A stretch of DNA of 64,000 nucleotides from Chrysogorgia sp. JL179-B06 (GCA_035772405.1 JAYKKM010000205.1:144501-208500), one strand, 5' to 3'; shown: positions 53,258 through 61,383, counted from the first letter of the stretch. A program made the numbers and translations. The notes: generated by a model from the letters alone, not told the origin.

Positions 53258-54140
53258 CTATAATAAAGAAATAAAATTAATATAATATTCTTCAAGTTCA
53301 TCAACGAGTTCTTTGTCGCGTAATATCCCCATAAAATCAACTTCTATATTTTTACAGGCTAACTCTTTATTTATAGTATCACCGTACAAACATAATGTAT
53401 CTTGTATATTTTTACAACATCTAAAACGATAATAAAAAATTTCTGAAATTACTGATGGACTTAAACGGTGACAAACCTCATCATCATCACTTTCTACTTT
53501 TATTTTCTTAATCTTTTCGTTGTCGTCGTCATCGTCGACGTCGTCGTCAAAATTGAGTGTGGGTTTCTTTTTCTTCAATACTCGTTTTTTGACGGGGGTA
53601 GGTTGGGATTTATGACCTGTTGCATGATTATACTTTCTTAGGGCAATAATATATTCATCCAAGGAATCTTTCTTTTTTATATGAAAACTACCCCAATACG
53701 ATTTCACTTGGCGTTGCGTTGTTGTTGTTGTTGCTGGTTGTCGGTGTTGGATCATCGTCAAATTCCAATGCATCGGCTAATTCGTTATCTTGATGTTGAT
53801 AACAAATTTCCAAACCACCCCACGCATCTGTACGAACAACCAAACGGCATGTTTGCTTTTTCCAATTTTCAAATCTTACCACTTCAAAAAATATCTGCAC
53901 CAATTTCTCTTGAATGCTAATCTTATTAAGAACATTCAACAATGAAGGAATATGATAATTTTTCACTTCAACAGCGCTATTGTATGTGTACTTGTCACAT
54001 CTTTTATTTGTCGGATATACTTTTGCGAGAATAGCATTACCGTTGATTTTTTTTTGTGCAATTATTTTTGCAGACAAATCTGTATACGATTGCATTTTAT
54101 AAAAATGATCATATTGTTGTCGTGCAAAAAGTTCCACCAT
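53258..54140 (-). pseudogene. Unrecognised acidic protein upstream of integrase, frame break
   Basis: Two overlapping frames. The first (54,140-53,688) contains YKMQSYTDLSAKIIAQKK and RLVVRTDAWGGLEICYQ; it breaks around an AAC/CAA repeat near 53,700-53,740. The second, to 53,258, has KPTLNFDDDVDDDDDNEKIK and SPSVISEIFYYRFRCCKNI. About 290 residues in all, ending 2 bp before the integrase ATG. TATAAAATA on minus at 54,198-54,207 may be its promoter. No family recognised. Confidence 0.5.
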
Positions 54141-54197
54141 CTCTGAATCTGTTACCGAGTGAAGGGTAAATGATGAATCAATGTAGGGACAGTGTTT

Positions 54198-54207
54198 ATT
54201 TTATACC
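54198..54207 (-). promoter_or_regulatory. TATA box upstream of the integrase cluster
   Basis: GGTATAAAAT on minus, about 60 bp before the ATG at 54,140. Confidence 0.45.
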
Positions 54208-54232
54208 CTCCTCACAATTAAAAAAAATTTTA

Positions 54233-54792
54233 TTACACTAATAACATGTATAATTGATTACAACATTTGATATCGAATAAACTATTGTGTTTGCGTTGCA
54301 TAACTCCTAAAATTTTACATAACTTTTTATGTTGTTTTTTTGTTTTTATTTTACATTCTATTTTATTTTCTAGAAATGCAACAAGTGCTTTCCCTATTCT
54401 TCCATTTCCATCGGAAAAAGGATGAATGGTTTCAAAAATAAAATAAATCAAGCCTGATATATTTTTTCTTTGATAGTTTTTTACGTAAAATTCATCTAAA
54501 TGTTCCATATATTGTTGAATATATAAAGGATCAACCCCTCATGAAATCCAACAAATCTTTTTTTTTTACTGTAATGTCCAGTATTCGTTAAATGACTCAT
54601 AGATATTTCATGAATAGTTTTACAACATTCACTTATTTTCCATTTTTCATTTTTTTCCATATAAAATTTTCGAAGGGCAAAACAAAATCTCCCACATCTC
54701 ATCCAAAATTATTTTTCATTTTCTTCGTCTTCTTCCATTCGTATAACATCATACGCAAACACTTTAAATTTTATATAATCTTTTAATTCCAT
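54233..54792 (-). pseudogene. Fic-domain protein (AMPylase-like), broken
   Basis: From ATG 54,792 an acidic lead (MEEDEENEK) meets an in-frame TAA at about 54,709; the frame resumes, shifts near 54,528 and ends at 54,233, about 185 codons. It holds the Fic core: IYFIFETIHPFSDGNGRIGK. HPFxDGNGR is complete, with the catalytic His; the usual final Arg of the motif is Lys. The upstream part has CKTIHEISMSHLTNTG and KKRFVGF (target-binding flap area). Fic enzymes transfer AMP or other phosphates onto host proteins. Either a relic or an assembly-damaged gene. It lies between integrase and the right arm. Confidence 0.75.
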
Positions 54793-54797
54793 TTTTT

Positions 54798-55967
54798 CTA
54801 CATACACGTTTGTTCACTAATACTTTTATAAAAAATATCCCAATTCACATTCGATTCAGTCATTTCATACATAGGATTGTATGCAGCTAAATCATAATTC
54901 AATGTTGTTTTTATATACTTTTTTATCATAGTAAATAATTCTATTACATCTTCCTCAAGCATTATTACATATGCAAATATTTTCTCTTTACACTTAAATT
55001 CACCTATAATCCCCCCATAATCTTGCTTAACACCCACAGAATGATTAACTTGGGTGTGATTTTCATTTAAAACATAATTACTTTTGTTTAAAATACTTAA
55101 TTTCAAAGGATCAAACTCAAAAAAATAACTTTGACTCTTACAATTTTTATACCGACATTTATCAAAGGATACTTTACCCTTTTTTATATAATGTATAAAA
55201 TCCAAAAAAACATATCTAATATTTTGTTCAGAAAGACCTTTTTTTTGTCTATTGAATAAACTTCCTATAGGGTTATGTTCACGACAATAAAATATAAAAC
55301 ATGAAGTGAACATGATAAGATTTTTAATTGAACTACAATAAGCATAAGATCTGAAAATACTAGGTGCTACCATTAACAAATAAATATTTAAAAAAAGAGC
55401 AAAATCACCTTTCTGGCTATGTATGTGCTTAAATTTGCTTACTAAACTTTATTTTCCAAAACCCAGGGTATAAGATAAGTATTTTCTTTCAAAGGTTAGA
55501 TTTTGTACAAAATATGTATAATGATACTTATCATTGGTTTTTAAACATTGAAATAAATCTGAGTCTTGGCTTTCAAGGGGTAATACAATATATAATTCGT
55601 TAAAACAATCGGGAAATGAAAAAAAACTACAGCATAACGTGTCTGATTCAACTAGTATAGTACGTTGTTGAAGCCATGATCTCTTCAAGGAATATTTTCT
55701 TTGACTTGCTTGTAAATTCGGGATCATATAAGAGAAACGATCTTCTAGAATAAAATAGGATTCCATTCCACGGTTTCCCTTGATTTTTTTCATATTGACT
55801 ATATAGCTTTCTTCACCTGGGTGAATGTTTTCACAATTCATCCTGGGACATGTGACATATTTTCCACGATAATAATCAAATAATCCACATACCCAAAATA
55901 AATATCCAATTTCTCCTTGGTTAAAATATTGAAAATAAAGAACAACTCTTAAAATTGTTTCAATCAT
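54798..55967 (-). pseudogene. Right-arm paralog of the 36,571 gene, one in-frame stop
   Basis: A single frame of about 390 codons with a TAA at 55,449. N-terminal ETILRVVLYFQYF and GYLFWVCGLFDYYRG match the left-arm copy, as do CFIFYCREHNPIGSLF and CRYKNCKSQSYFFEF near the C-terminus. It has an extra C-terminal part (IIGEFKCKEKIFAYVIM) not present in the left copy. TATATAAAG 35-40 bp upstream of ATG 55,967. Function unknown; the pair shows arm-gene duplication. Confidence 0.65.
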
Positions 55968-55996
55968 ATTGCTGTGATTTTGAAAAATCTCTTACT

Positions 55997-56007
55997 CTTT
56001 ATATAGC
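55997..56007 (-). promoter_or_regulatory. TATA box for the 55,967 gene
   Basis: GCTATATAAAG on minus, about 35 bp before the ATG. Confidence 0.6.
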
Positions 56008-56107
56008 TTTTTCAAATTCATTAAGCTAAATAAACACATTAATCTAAATAAAATAAAAAACATTGTGTTTTCTGGTTCATTCTTCAGTTGAATCTCATGC
56101 AAGCAAT

Positions 56108-56362
56108 ATGTCAAAACCCAAACAGTATGATCTTCACTATCTTAAAGAAAATTGTCGAAATCAAAAATTTATTGTACGTAAATGTGAACAAATCCTAAAT
56201 CCCTGCTTTCCTATGAATCGATTAAATATAAATTTGGAAGTTATGGAGTATGTAGAAAATAAAAAGCTTAATTATAAACAATATATAACAACACATGTGG
56301 CAGGAGATTGTGGTATACATAATTTCATAGATCAAGAAGTGTATATAAATTCTTTTTTTTAA
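56108..56362 (+). CDS. Arm paralogous family member (84 aa)
   Basis: ATG at 56,108; an upstream in-frame extension has no ATG. Pattern of the family: YLKENCRNQKFIVRKCEQ, then NLEVMEYV, then the loop KQYITTHVAGDCG and a short end. Shortest full member. Divergent from the 54,798 gene, with which it shares the intergenic region. Role unknown. Confidence 0.6.
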   Translation: MSKPKQYDLHYLKENCRNQKFIVRKCEQILNPCFPMNRLNINLEVMEYVENKKLNYKQYITTHVAGDCGIHNFIDQEVYINSFF

Positions 56363-56463
56363 ATAAAAAACGCTTTTCTCGATTTATTTTGAACTGTTTT
56401 ATTTCAAATATTTAATTCATTAAAATTATTACATAATTCCCTACAACAATCTAAATATACATG

Positions 56464-57060
56464 TTATTGCAACATAGATTTATCAAAATGTATTTTATTT
56501 ATTAATGTTACAATATAATTTCCATTACTGCTACCATAAATCACATTAAGTAAAGATAATATATTTTCATCTTTAATAAGAACTAAATAAAGCTCTTCAC
56601 CATCAAAATTTTCACGTAACTGATATGTTACTAATCTAAATCTTGAATCCTTACATTTACCATATAAAAACGTTTTTGAATAACATGGGATATTATTTAT
56701 CTCAAAACAATCAAGGGTTGAAATTAACGTGGGTAATCTCGGTTCTCTATCAATAAATACTACATGTTTTTCCACTAACTGATCATAAAATGACATAGTC
56801 CAGCTAAAACCGGTTATTAAAAATCTATAATATCTTTTTCCACCATATCGTTTCCGAAATATAGATTGTTCATTTTTATCTTCCACATAAATGTTAAAAT
56901 ATTTATAATCATAATCAGCACATCTAAACTGATAGGGATGCTCTCTCCATTCCAAAAAATAAAACGTTGAATCGCGTGTTTTTTCTATCTCAAACAATTC
57001 AGCATGTAATAAATATTGAATGTCGGGGTAAAGAATTTCATCAAAATCACGCTCAGCCAT
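56464..57060 (-). CDS. Unrecognised 198-residue protein, possible relative of 58,681
   Basis: Beta-rich and aromatic; the part RYYRFLITGFSWTMSFYDQL leads to REPRLPTLISTLDCFEI, CKDSRFRLVTYQ and ENILSLLNVIYG. The last three blocks appear in the same order in the 58,681 gene (YEPVIPSLLRYG, GPRYFKLML, ENLQNLLLSLKG), so they are probably distant paralogs. No known domain. Confidence 0.55.
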   Translation of the reverse strand: MAERDFDEILYPDIQYLLHAELFEIEKTRDSTFYFLEWREHPYQFRCADYDYKYFNIYVEDKNEQSIFRKRYGGKRYYRFLITGFSWTMSFYDQLVEKHVVFIDREPRLPTLISTLDCFEINNIPCYSKTFLYGKCKDSRFRLVTYQLRENFDGEELYLVLIKDENILSLLNVIYGSSNGNYIVTLINKIHFDKSMLQ

Positions 57061-57092
57061 TTTAAATCTTTTTTAAAAAAACGTCTTTTCTT

Positions 57093-57302
57093 CTATTCGT
57101 CTATTTCCACAGAAACATTCACTGTATATTTCCACCGTATATTTAACTTGTTTAACACCCGACGTTTAAAACTGTTTAGTCTTGAAAGTTTTAATTCATC
57201 TGGATGAATCGGACACGGGTGTTTGTTAATACATCTTCCACAAGGATGTTTGTTATAATATAATCTTTCAAATCGTTCATCTGCTTTTCCAATACGTTCC
57301 AT
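57093..57302 (-). CDS. Cys-rich mini-protein, 69 aa
   Basis: ERFERLYYNKHPCGRCINKH and PCPIHPDEL give a CxxC...C set that may bind zinc; a basic helical C-terminus follows. It is a paralog of the next gene (57,390-57,566). A TATAAATA lies 40-48 bp upstream on minus. Function unknown. Confidence 0.55.
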   Translation of the reverse strand: MERIGKADERFERLYYNKHPCGRCINKHPCPIHPDELKLSRLNSFKRRVLNKLNIRWKYTVNVSVEIDE

Positions 57303-57341
57303 TGTCTAACAAATATATAAACAATTATTTTTTTTTACTCT

Positions 57342-57350
57342 TATTTATAC
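57342..57350 (-). promoter_or_regulatory. TATA box for the 57,302 gene
   Basis: GTATAAATA on minus, about 44 bp before the ATG. Confidence 0.5.
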
Positions 57351-57389
57351 TGTTTCTTTTTTTTTATGGGGTTTTCTTCTTTAAATCTT

Positions 57390-57566
57390 TTAACACCGTA
57401 TCTTCTTTAACAACCATCTCTTTAATCTAAAACAACGTTTTTGTTTTGGATCTTTCCGCGGTATATAATTCGCACACACTTCCCCACACATATTTCCGTT
57501 AAGACATTGTCCACAGGGATATTTTGAATAGAATAATCTATTATATCGTGCATCCACGGTTTCCAT
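57390..57566 (-). CDS. Cys-rich mini-protein, 58 aa
   Basis: ATG at 57,566, stop at 57,390. It reads ARYNRLFYSKYPCGQCLNGN followed by MCGEVC and a basic end (CFRLKRWLLKKIRC). The sequence up to CGxC aligns with the neighbouring 57,093-57,302 protein, so the two are tandem duplicates. Probably a zinc-binding peptide; no family recognised. Confidence 0.5.
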   Translation of the reverse strand: METVDARYNRLFYSKYPCGQCLNGNMCGEVCANYIPRKDPKQKRCFRLKRWLLKKIRC

Positions 57567-57600
57567 GATATTTTTGTAAAAACCATTTTATTACATTTTT

Positions 57601-57609
57601 ATTTATATC
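57601..57609 (-). promoter_or_regulatory. TATA box for the 57,566 gene
   Basis: GGATATAAAT on minus, about 40 bp before the ATG. Confidence 0.5.
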
Positions 57610-57692
57610 CTACTAAATTTTCTTTTTTCTTTTAGAATATCTGTCTTTTTTAATTTTGATTTTTCTTTTTATATTTTTTTTTTATAAAAAAT

Positions 57693-57702
57693 TATATATA
57701 AA
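57693..57702 (+). promoter_or_regulatory. TATA box for the 57,736 gene
   Basis: TATATATAAA 34-43 bp before ATG 57,736. Confidence 0.6.
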
Positions 57703-57735
57703 CGCGTTACCCACCATGTTAAACGTTATTTGTGA

Positions 57736-58164
57736 ATGATGTCGAATTCACATGTACAGTATCGTGATTGTGATGAACATACCGGTAGAAGGTATCAAAG
57801 AATAATTGCTGATGACTTTAACCCCTACAGAATTGATGATGCAAGTAACTATTATCCAAGTCGTTTTCTTGCCAAAGAATTACACCACTTTACCTATGTT
57901 GTAAAGAAATGTCAACCTACGGTACTATGCGAATGTATTGAAGATATATCCTATGAAGATATACCCTCAACGCCTCAAACATATTATCTAGTTCTGGCAG
58001 TTAAAAAGAAACATGAATATGAAAATGATGAATGGAATTGTTCATGTCTGGGTGAAAACATAACAACAATTGTTGACTATGATGCTTCTGATCTTTTACA
58101 AAAAGAAATTAAACTAATAATAGATTCTAATAATTTCATGAAAGCTGTAGCATATACTCAATAA
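57736..58164 (+). CDS. Arm paralogous family member (142 aa)
   Basis: Family pattern with an N-terminal extension: LAKELHHFTYVVKKCQPTVL, then YYLVLAVKK, then DYDASDLLQKEIKLI. An ATG at 57,717 in another frame stops after three codons, so the ATG at 57,736 (or the adjoining 57,739) is used. Longest full member; an acidic Cys-containing insert (ECIEDISYED) sits after the Cys motif. Function unknown. Confidence 0.62.
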   Translation: MMSNSHVQYRDCDEHTGRRYQRIIADDFNPYRIDDASNYYPSRFLAKELHHFTYVVKKCQPTVLCECIEDISYEDIPSTPQTYYLVLAVKKKHEYENDEWNCSCLGENITTIVDYDASDLLQKEIKLIIDSNNFMKAVAYTQ

Positions 58165-58200
58165 AAACTTTTTTTTAAAAAAATTCGTGTTTTTTTATTT

Positions 58201-58209
58201 ATATATAAG
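58201..58209 (+). promoter_or_regulatory. TATA box for the 58,244 gene
   Basis: ATATATAAG followed by ATTA, 35-43 bp before the ATG; the same ATATATAAGATTA block precedes the paralog at 59,711. Confidence 0.6.
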
Positions 58210-58243
58210 ATTACATATTTGATTTAATCATAGTGATAACAAG

Positions 58244-58591
58244 ATGAATCAAGAACAAGATCTCGTGACCTGTGTCAATTATAGGGGTGTAGCATATTAT
58301 GACTATACTCCTCGTTATTATTCATGTCATTTTCTTCAAAAACATTTTCCTAACTATACATATTTGGTAGAGGATTGTAAACCCGCTATACTATGTAAAG
58401 AATGTAATCCCCCATTTTGTTCTCCACCTCAAGTCTACGAACTAACTCTGAAAATTATTAAACAGGGATTACTTGAAGAGAAGGGAATAACCCTAAAAAC
58501 AATTCTTGAAACTAAAAGTGATCATCTCGTGTATAAAACAATTAAACTAATAAATGGTAACTCGATAATTCCACAACAAATTAATTTGTAA
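58244..58591 (+). CDS. Arm paralogous family member (115 aa)
   Basis: YYSCHFLQKHFPNYTYLVED, then CKPAILCKECNPPFC (extra Cys), YELTLKIIKQG and SDHLVYKTIKLINGNSIIP. Shares VEDCKP and the end NxxIIP with the 59,711 gene, its closest relative here, and the promoter block. Intact; function unknown. Confidence 0.65.
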   Translation: MNQEQDLVTCVNYRGVAYYDYTPRYYSCHFLQKHFPNYTYLVEDCKPAILCKECNPPFCSPPQVYELTLKIIKQGLLEEKGITLKTILETKSDHLVYKTIKLINGNSIIPQQINL

Positions 58592-58680
58592 ACATATTTA
58601 TTTTTCTTGTAATAAAATTTTTACACAAAAATAAAAACTCGATATTCTGTTTCTAACTTTCAAGGTTTATTTTAAAAACA

Positions 58681-59049
58681 TTACAACGAATGAAATATTT
58701 GTTTCCCTCTACCCCTATGGTCAATGAAATTGTAGGGTTTAATGTTTAATATAGGTGTTTGAGTTTTTGCTAATTTTACATTATCATTATTAATATTTAT
58801 ATATTTTCCCTTCAATGATAATAAGAGGTTCTGTAAATTTTCCTCCGGAGCTCCAAACGAGTCTACTAGCATCAATTTGAAATATCGAGGTCCTTGCCAA
58901 TCTTTCAGATATAAATAATATCCATATCTTAACAACGAGGGAATCACAGGTTCATAATTTACTAATTGTATGGGTTGAGCACGATAATAAAATGTAAGAT
59001 AATCATGAGATTCACATTCTCCAAAATCAATCATTGAACGCAACCACAT
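58681..59049 (-). CDS. Unrecognised 122-residue protein
   Basis: Start taken at ATG 59,049 because the TATATAAAC promoter box lies at 59,087-59,100, inside the longer open frame that begins at 59,130. Contains NYEPVIPSLLRYGYYLYLKD, GPRYFKLMLVDSFG and ENLQNLLLSLKG; block order suggests relation to the 56,464 gene. No known domain. Confidence 0.55.
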   Translation of the reverse strand: MWLRSMIDFGECESHDYLTFYYRAQPIQLVNYEPVIPSLLRYGYYLYLKDWQGPRYFKLMLVDSFGAPEENLQNLLLSLKGKYININNDNVKLAKTQTPILNIKPYNFIDHRGRGKQIFHSL

Positions 59050-59086
59050 GTTTGAAAAAATAATAGAAAAAATATATTTGATACCC

Positions 59087-59100
59087 TGTTTATATAGTTT
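59087..59100 (-). promoter_or_regulatory. TATA box for the 59,049 gene
   Basis: AAACTATATAAACA on minus, 40-50 bp before the ATG chosen. Confidence 0.6.
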
Positions 59101-59172
59101 TGCAAAAAATCTATAAAAGTAGGTTGTCAAACTATAAAATTTTCACAAAACGTTCAAAAAAATATTGTCAAG

Positions 59173-59376
59173 ATGGTCTATTGCAGTTTCTGTTGTTGTG
59201 AAGTGAATTCCTTCTATCATTTTTTCATGCATTACAGATGTAAAGAATGCTTTGTAAACCATCATTATTGTTATCCTTGTAAACAGAATTACTCACGACT
59301 TATCTATAGTAGAATAGTTGATCTATGTGAATGTGATGATAGAATACAAAGATGGAAAAAAACTTATTTGAATTAA
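59173..59376 (+). CDS. Zinc-ribbon-like mini-protein, 67 aa
   Basis: ATG at 59,173. Cys/His spacing: CSFCCC, HYRCKECFVNHHYCYPCKQN, CECDD; several CxxC pairs with His between them suggest two zinc sites, as in RING- or B-box-like mini-folds, but the pattern is not a textbook match. Divergent from the 59,049 gene. Role unknown. Confidence 0.55.
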   Translation: MVYCSFCCCEVNSFYHFFMHYRCKECFVNHHYCYPCKQNYSRLIYSRIVDLCECDDRIQRWKKTYLN

Positions 59377-59404
59377 TAAAATTTTTGTATATTAAATACA
59401 TTGT

Positions 59405-59554
59405 CTACCATTTCCAAAATTCATAAAACTTATGATTATAATTCGGATGATCTTTTTTCCATCCTCCTTTTTGAATTTTTTTAGAACGTCGTCGTTTTCG
59501 TATTCGTTTTTTTATTTTCGCTTTTTTTATACATCTCCTACTCCTACACTTCAT
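59405..59554 (-). CDS. pX/mu-like basic protein, 49 aa
   Basis: ATG at 59,554 behind an A7 tract. Basic part with RIRKRRRSKKIQKGGW, then an aromatic tail. The KIQKGG site is identical to that of the 50,477 protein, pointing to cleavage by the same protease; the hydrophobic tail is replaced by a His/aromatic one. Probably a virion DNA-binding peptide. It is in the right arm, away from the core cluster. Confidence 0.6.
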   Translation of the reverse strand: MKCRSRRCIKKAKIKKRIRKRRRSKKIQKGGWKKDHPNYNHKFYEFWKW

Positions 59555-59666
59555 TTTTTTTATGTTAACTGAAGTACGACAAGCAATGGTTTAAAAAAAA
59601 AAAGAAAAAAACCATCTATTTATACTGTTCTGTTTTTTGATTTTTTTTTAATATCTTTTTCTGAGA

Positions 59667-59680
59667 CATATATAAGATTA
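59667..59680 (+). promoter_or_regulatory. TATA box for the 59,711 gene
   Basis: CATATATAAGATTA, about 35-44 bp before the ATG. Confidence 0.6.
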
Positions 59681-59710
59681 AACTAAAAAAACTTTATCAT
59701 TACTGAAACA

Positions 59711-60067
59711 ATGTCCGTATTACGTTATGTTAGTATATGTAGGAAAAGTATAACTTTTTTTGACTGCGCCACAGATACTGTTCAGTGCTATTTATCATGT
59801 GAATCTCTTCTTAAAGAATATCCTGAATATATATATTTTGTAGAGGATTGCAAACCTGTTACAATAATTGAAACAAAACAATGTTCTGTAATAAAAAAAA
59901 ATGGTGTGAAACAACACCCGTATGAAGTAACCCTGAAAGTTATCAATCATGGAGAATCTGGAAAAACACTAAAAATATTATCAGAGGAAGATGTTCCTCA
60001 TCTTTTACATAAAAATGTTAAGTTTATAAAAAATGACAAAGACATAATAATTCCTTCTCTTGTATAA
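59711..60067 (+). CDS. Arm paralogous family member (118 aa)
   Basis: LLKEYPEYIYFVEDCKPVTI, YEVTLKVINHG, then EEDVPHLLHKNVKFIKND and IIPSLV. It best shows the family's pattern: an L-x3-yPxYxYxVxxCkP strand-loop, a y-x-l-t-L-k-v strand, an acidic D-x-x-H-L-L turn and a final strand. Other members: 34,190, 56,108, 57,736, 58,244 and 60,723. Size and lack of signal or membrane parts suggest a small cytosolic or nuclear factor. I know no matching family. Confidence 0.65.
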   Translation: MSVLRYVSICRKSITFFDCATDTVQCYLSCESLLKEYPEYIYFVEDCKPVTIIETKQCSVIKKNGVKQHPYEVTLKVINHGESGKTLKILSEEDVPHLLHKNVKFIKNDKDIIIPSLV

Positions 60068-60114
60068 ATTTATTTAATAAAACATGTTATTTTTTATTAC
60101 ATGAATTTCTTTCT

Positions 60115-60552
60115 TTACTCTAAAAGTTTTTTTCTTTTTTGTTTTTGTCGATGCTGGTTCTTATAATCAGCTAATTTACGGATTCTTTCACTATCCCATA
60201 ATTTTCCCATTTTACCCTGACGTTTTCCATATTGATATAACGTAGACGGATCATATAGTCTACCTTTAAAATGGTAGAAATCATCAGCATAAGAACGAAT
60301 GATTTCTCCCCCATATGGAAGCCAATCAAAAATATCAACTCTTGCTTCTTTGAGATAAACAACCCCTTGAAGAAATCCAATTTCTTTATCTTTTACAATT
60401 TCACGACTACATTCAAAAAACGATATTTCATTTAATTTAAGACAATTCTGTGGAGTGTGAATTAATTTCGCTGCCTCTATCAATTTTTCAGCCTTTTCTT
60501 GATTACGCATTTGAAATGACCAAATCTTTCGCGAGGGTATATACCCTGCCAT
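60115..60552 (-). CDS. Possible degenerate HUH/Rep-like protein, 145 aa
   Basis: ATG at 60,552, about 40 bp after a TATAAAAAA box; an upstream ATG at 60,578 is in another frame. Blocks match, in order and spacing, the endonuclease domain of CRESS-type Rep proteins: KIWSFQMRNQE (motif I-like, residues 9-19), GFLQGVVYLKEAR (motif II-like, 59-71) and LYQYGKRQGK (motif III-like, 105-114). The His of motif II (HLQG) is Phe here, so metal-dependent nicking would be lost. The C-terminus is strongly basic. The relation is only a visual one. Confidence 0.45.
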   Translation of the reverse strand: MAGYIPSRKIWSFQMRNQEKAEKLIEAAKLIHTPQNCLKLNEISFFECSREIVKDKEIGFLQGVVYLKEARVDIFDWLPYGGEIIRSYADDFYHFKGRLYDPSTLYQYGKRQGKMGKLWDSERIRKLADYKNQHRQKQKRKKLLE

Positions 60553-60590
60553 CTTCAACAAAATAACTAACCATTTTTTTTATGATATCG

Positions 60591-60601
60591 TTTTTTATAC
60601 C
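60591..60601 (-). promoter_or_regulatory. TATA box for the 60,552 gene
   Basis: GTATAAAAAAC on minus, 40-48 bp before the chosen ATG. Confidence 0.55.
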
Positions 60602-60722
60602 CCAGGTTTTGTAGAAATGAAAACAAATTTTCTCAAAAAACTTTCATATAAATAAGCTGAAACTTTTCTTTTTCATTTATACGTAAAACATTGTCCCTCT
60701 ACAAACTTAGTTTTAAGAAAAA

Positions 60723-61243
60723 ATGGCTACGAAAGAAGAAATAACGAATGAAGCTTCCGATGGAGAACCCATACCCCTGAATGGTTCCCCTCTCATATGG
60801 GATTACAACGATAAAGGAGAGGGATACGCGTACGGTGTACGTGTACGGGATACGGATACGTATACGTCGAAAGTGTTTAATTTCGAAGACTTTAAACCCG
60901 TCAAACAGCTATTCAGGATAATGGTGATTCTGATAGTGATGATAGTTTGAAAGCATTTTTGGGGATTGACGATGTAAAGGAGGAAAAAGTATTTAATAGA
61001 AACAACATTAAAAAAAAAGTATATACCCGTTGTGATATTAATAGTCTTCGACAGAATTTTCCAAATCAAAAATATATTTTACGACACTGTATATACTTTC
61101 CCTCGGGTAAGCTATCCAGGTATAAATTATATTTAGAAGTGGTAGATGGGGGATTTCTTTATCCGTATAAATATCTAACAACAATTATGATAACTGATGA
61201 TTTCATACTTAGTTCCATTAATAAAGAAATGTATTTAGATTAA
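60723..61243 (+). pseudogene. Arm paralogous family member with acidic lead, frame break
   Basis: The first frame from ATG 60,723 (PIPLNGSPLIWDYNDKGEGY) runs to 60,950; the text shifts frame near 60,900, passes through an acidic DSDSDDS and continues with LRQNFPNQKYILRHCIYF, YKLYLEVVDGG and TDDFILSSINKEMYLD, ending at 61,243. The second part is a family member close to the 56,108 gene. The lead resembles no other protein here. Confidence 0.55.
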
Positions 61244-61383
61244 ATAAAAACAATAAAAAGATTTGTTTTTTCAAAAAAAGTTATTTTATTGTGTGTTAAA
61301 GTACATTTTATTTTTTTTAAAAATATATCTATTTGAAAAACACCAAATAATTTTTGGAACCCTCTACAAATTTTATCATTTTT
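61244..61383. other. AT-rich subterminal DNA
   Basis: Short spacer between the last gene and the right TIR; no gene. Confidence 0.6.

Noticed and set aside
54233..54792. Fic gene as half of a toxin-antitoxin pair
   Set aside because: No antitoxin-like partner is seen and the host is eukaryotic; capture for host-protein modification is more fitting.
59050..59130. Longer N-terminus for the 59,049 gene
   Set aside because: Its TATA box lies inside that extension, and the shorter start keeps the ~40-bp spacing of the other arm genes.
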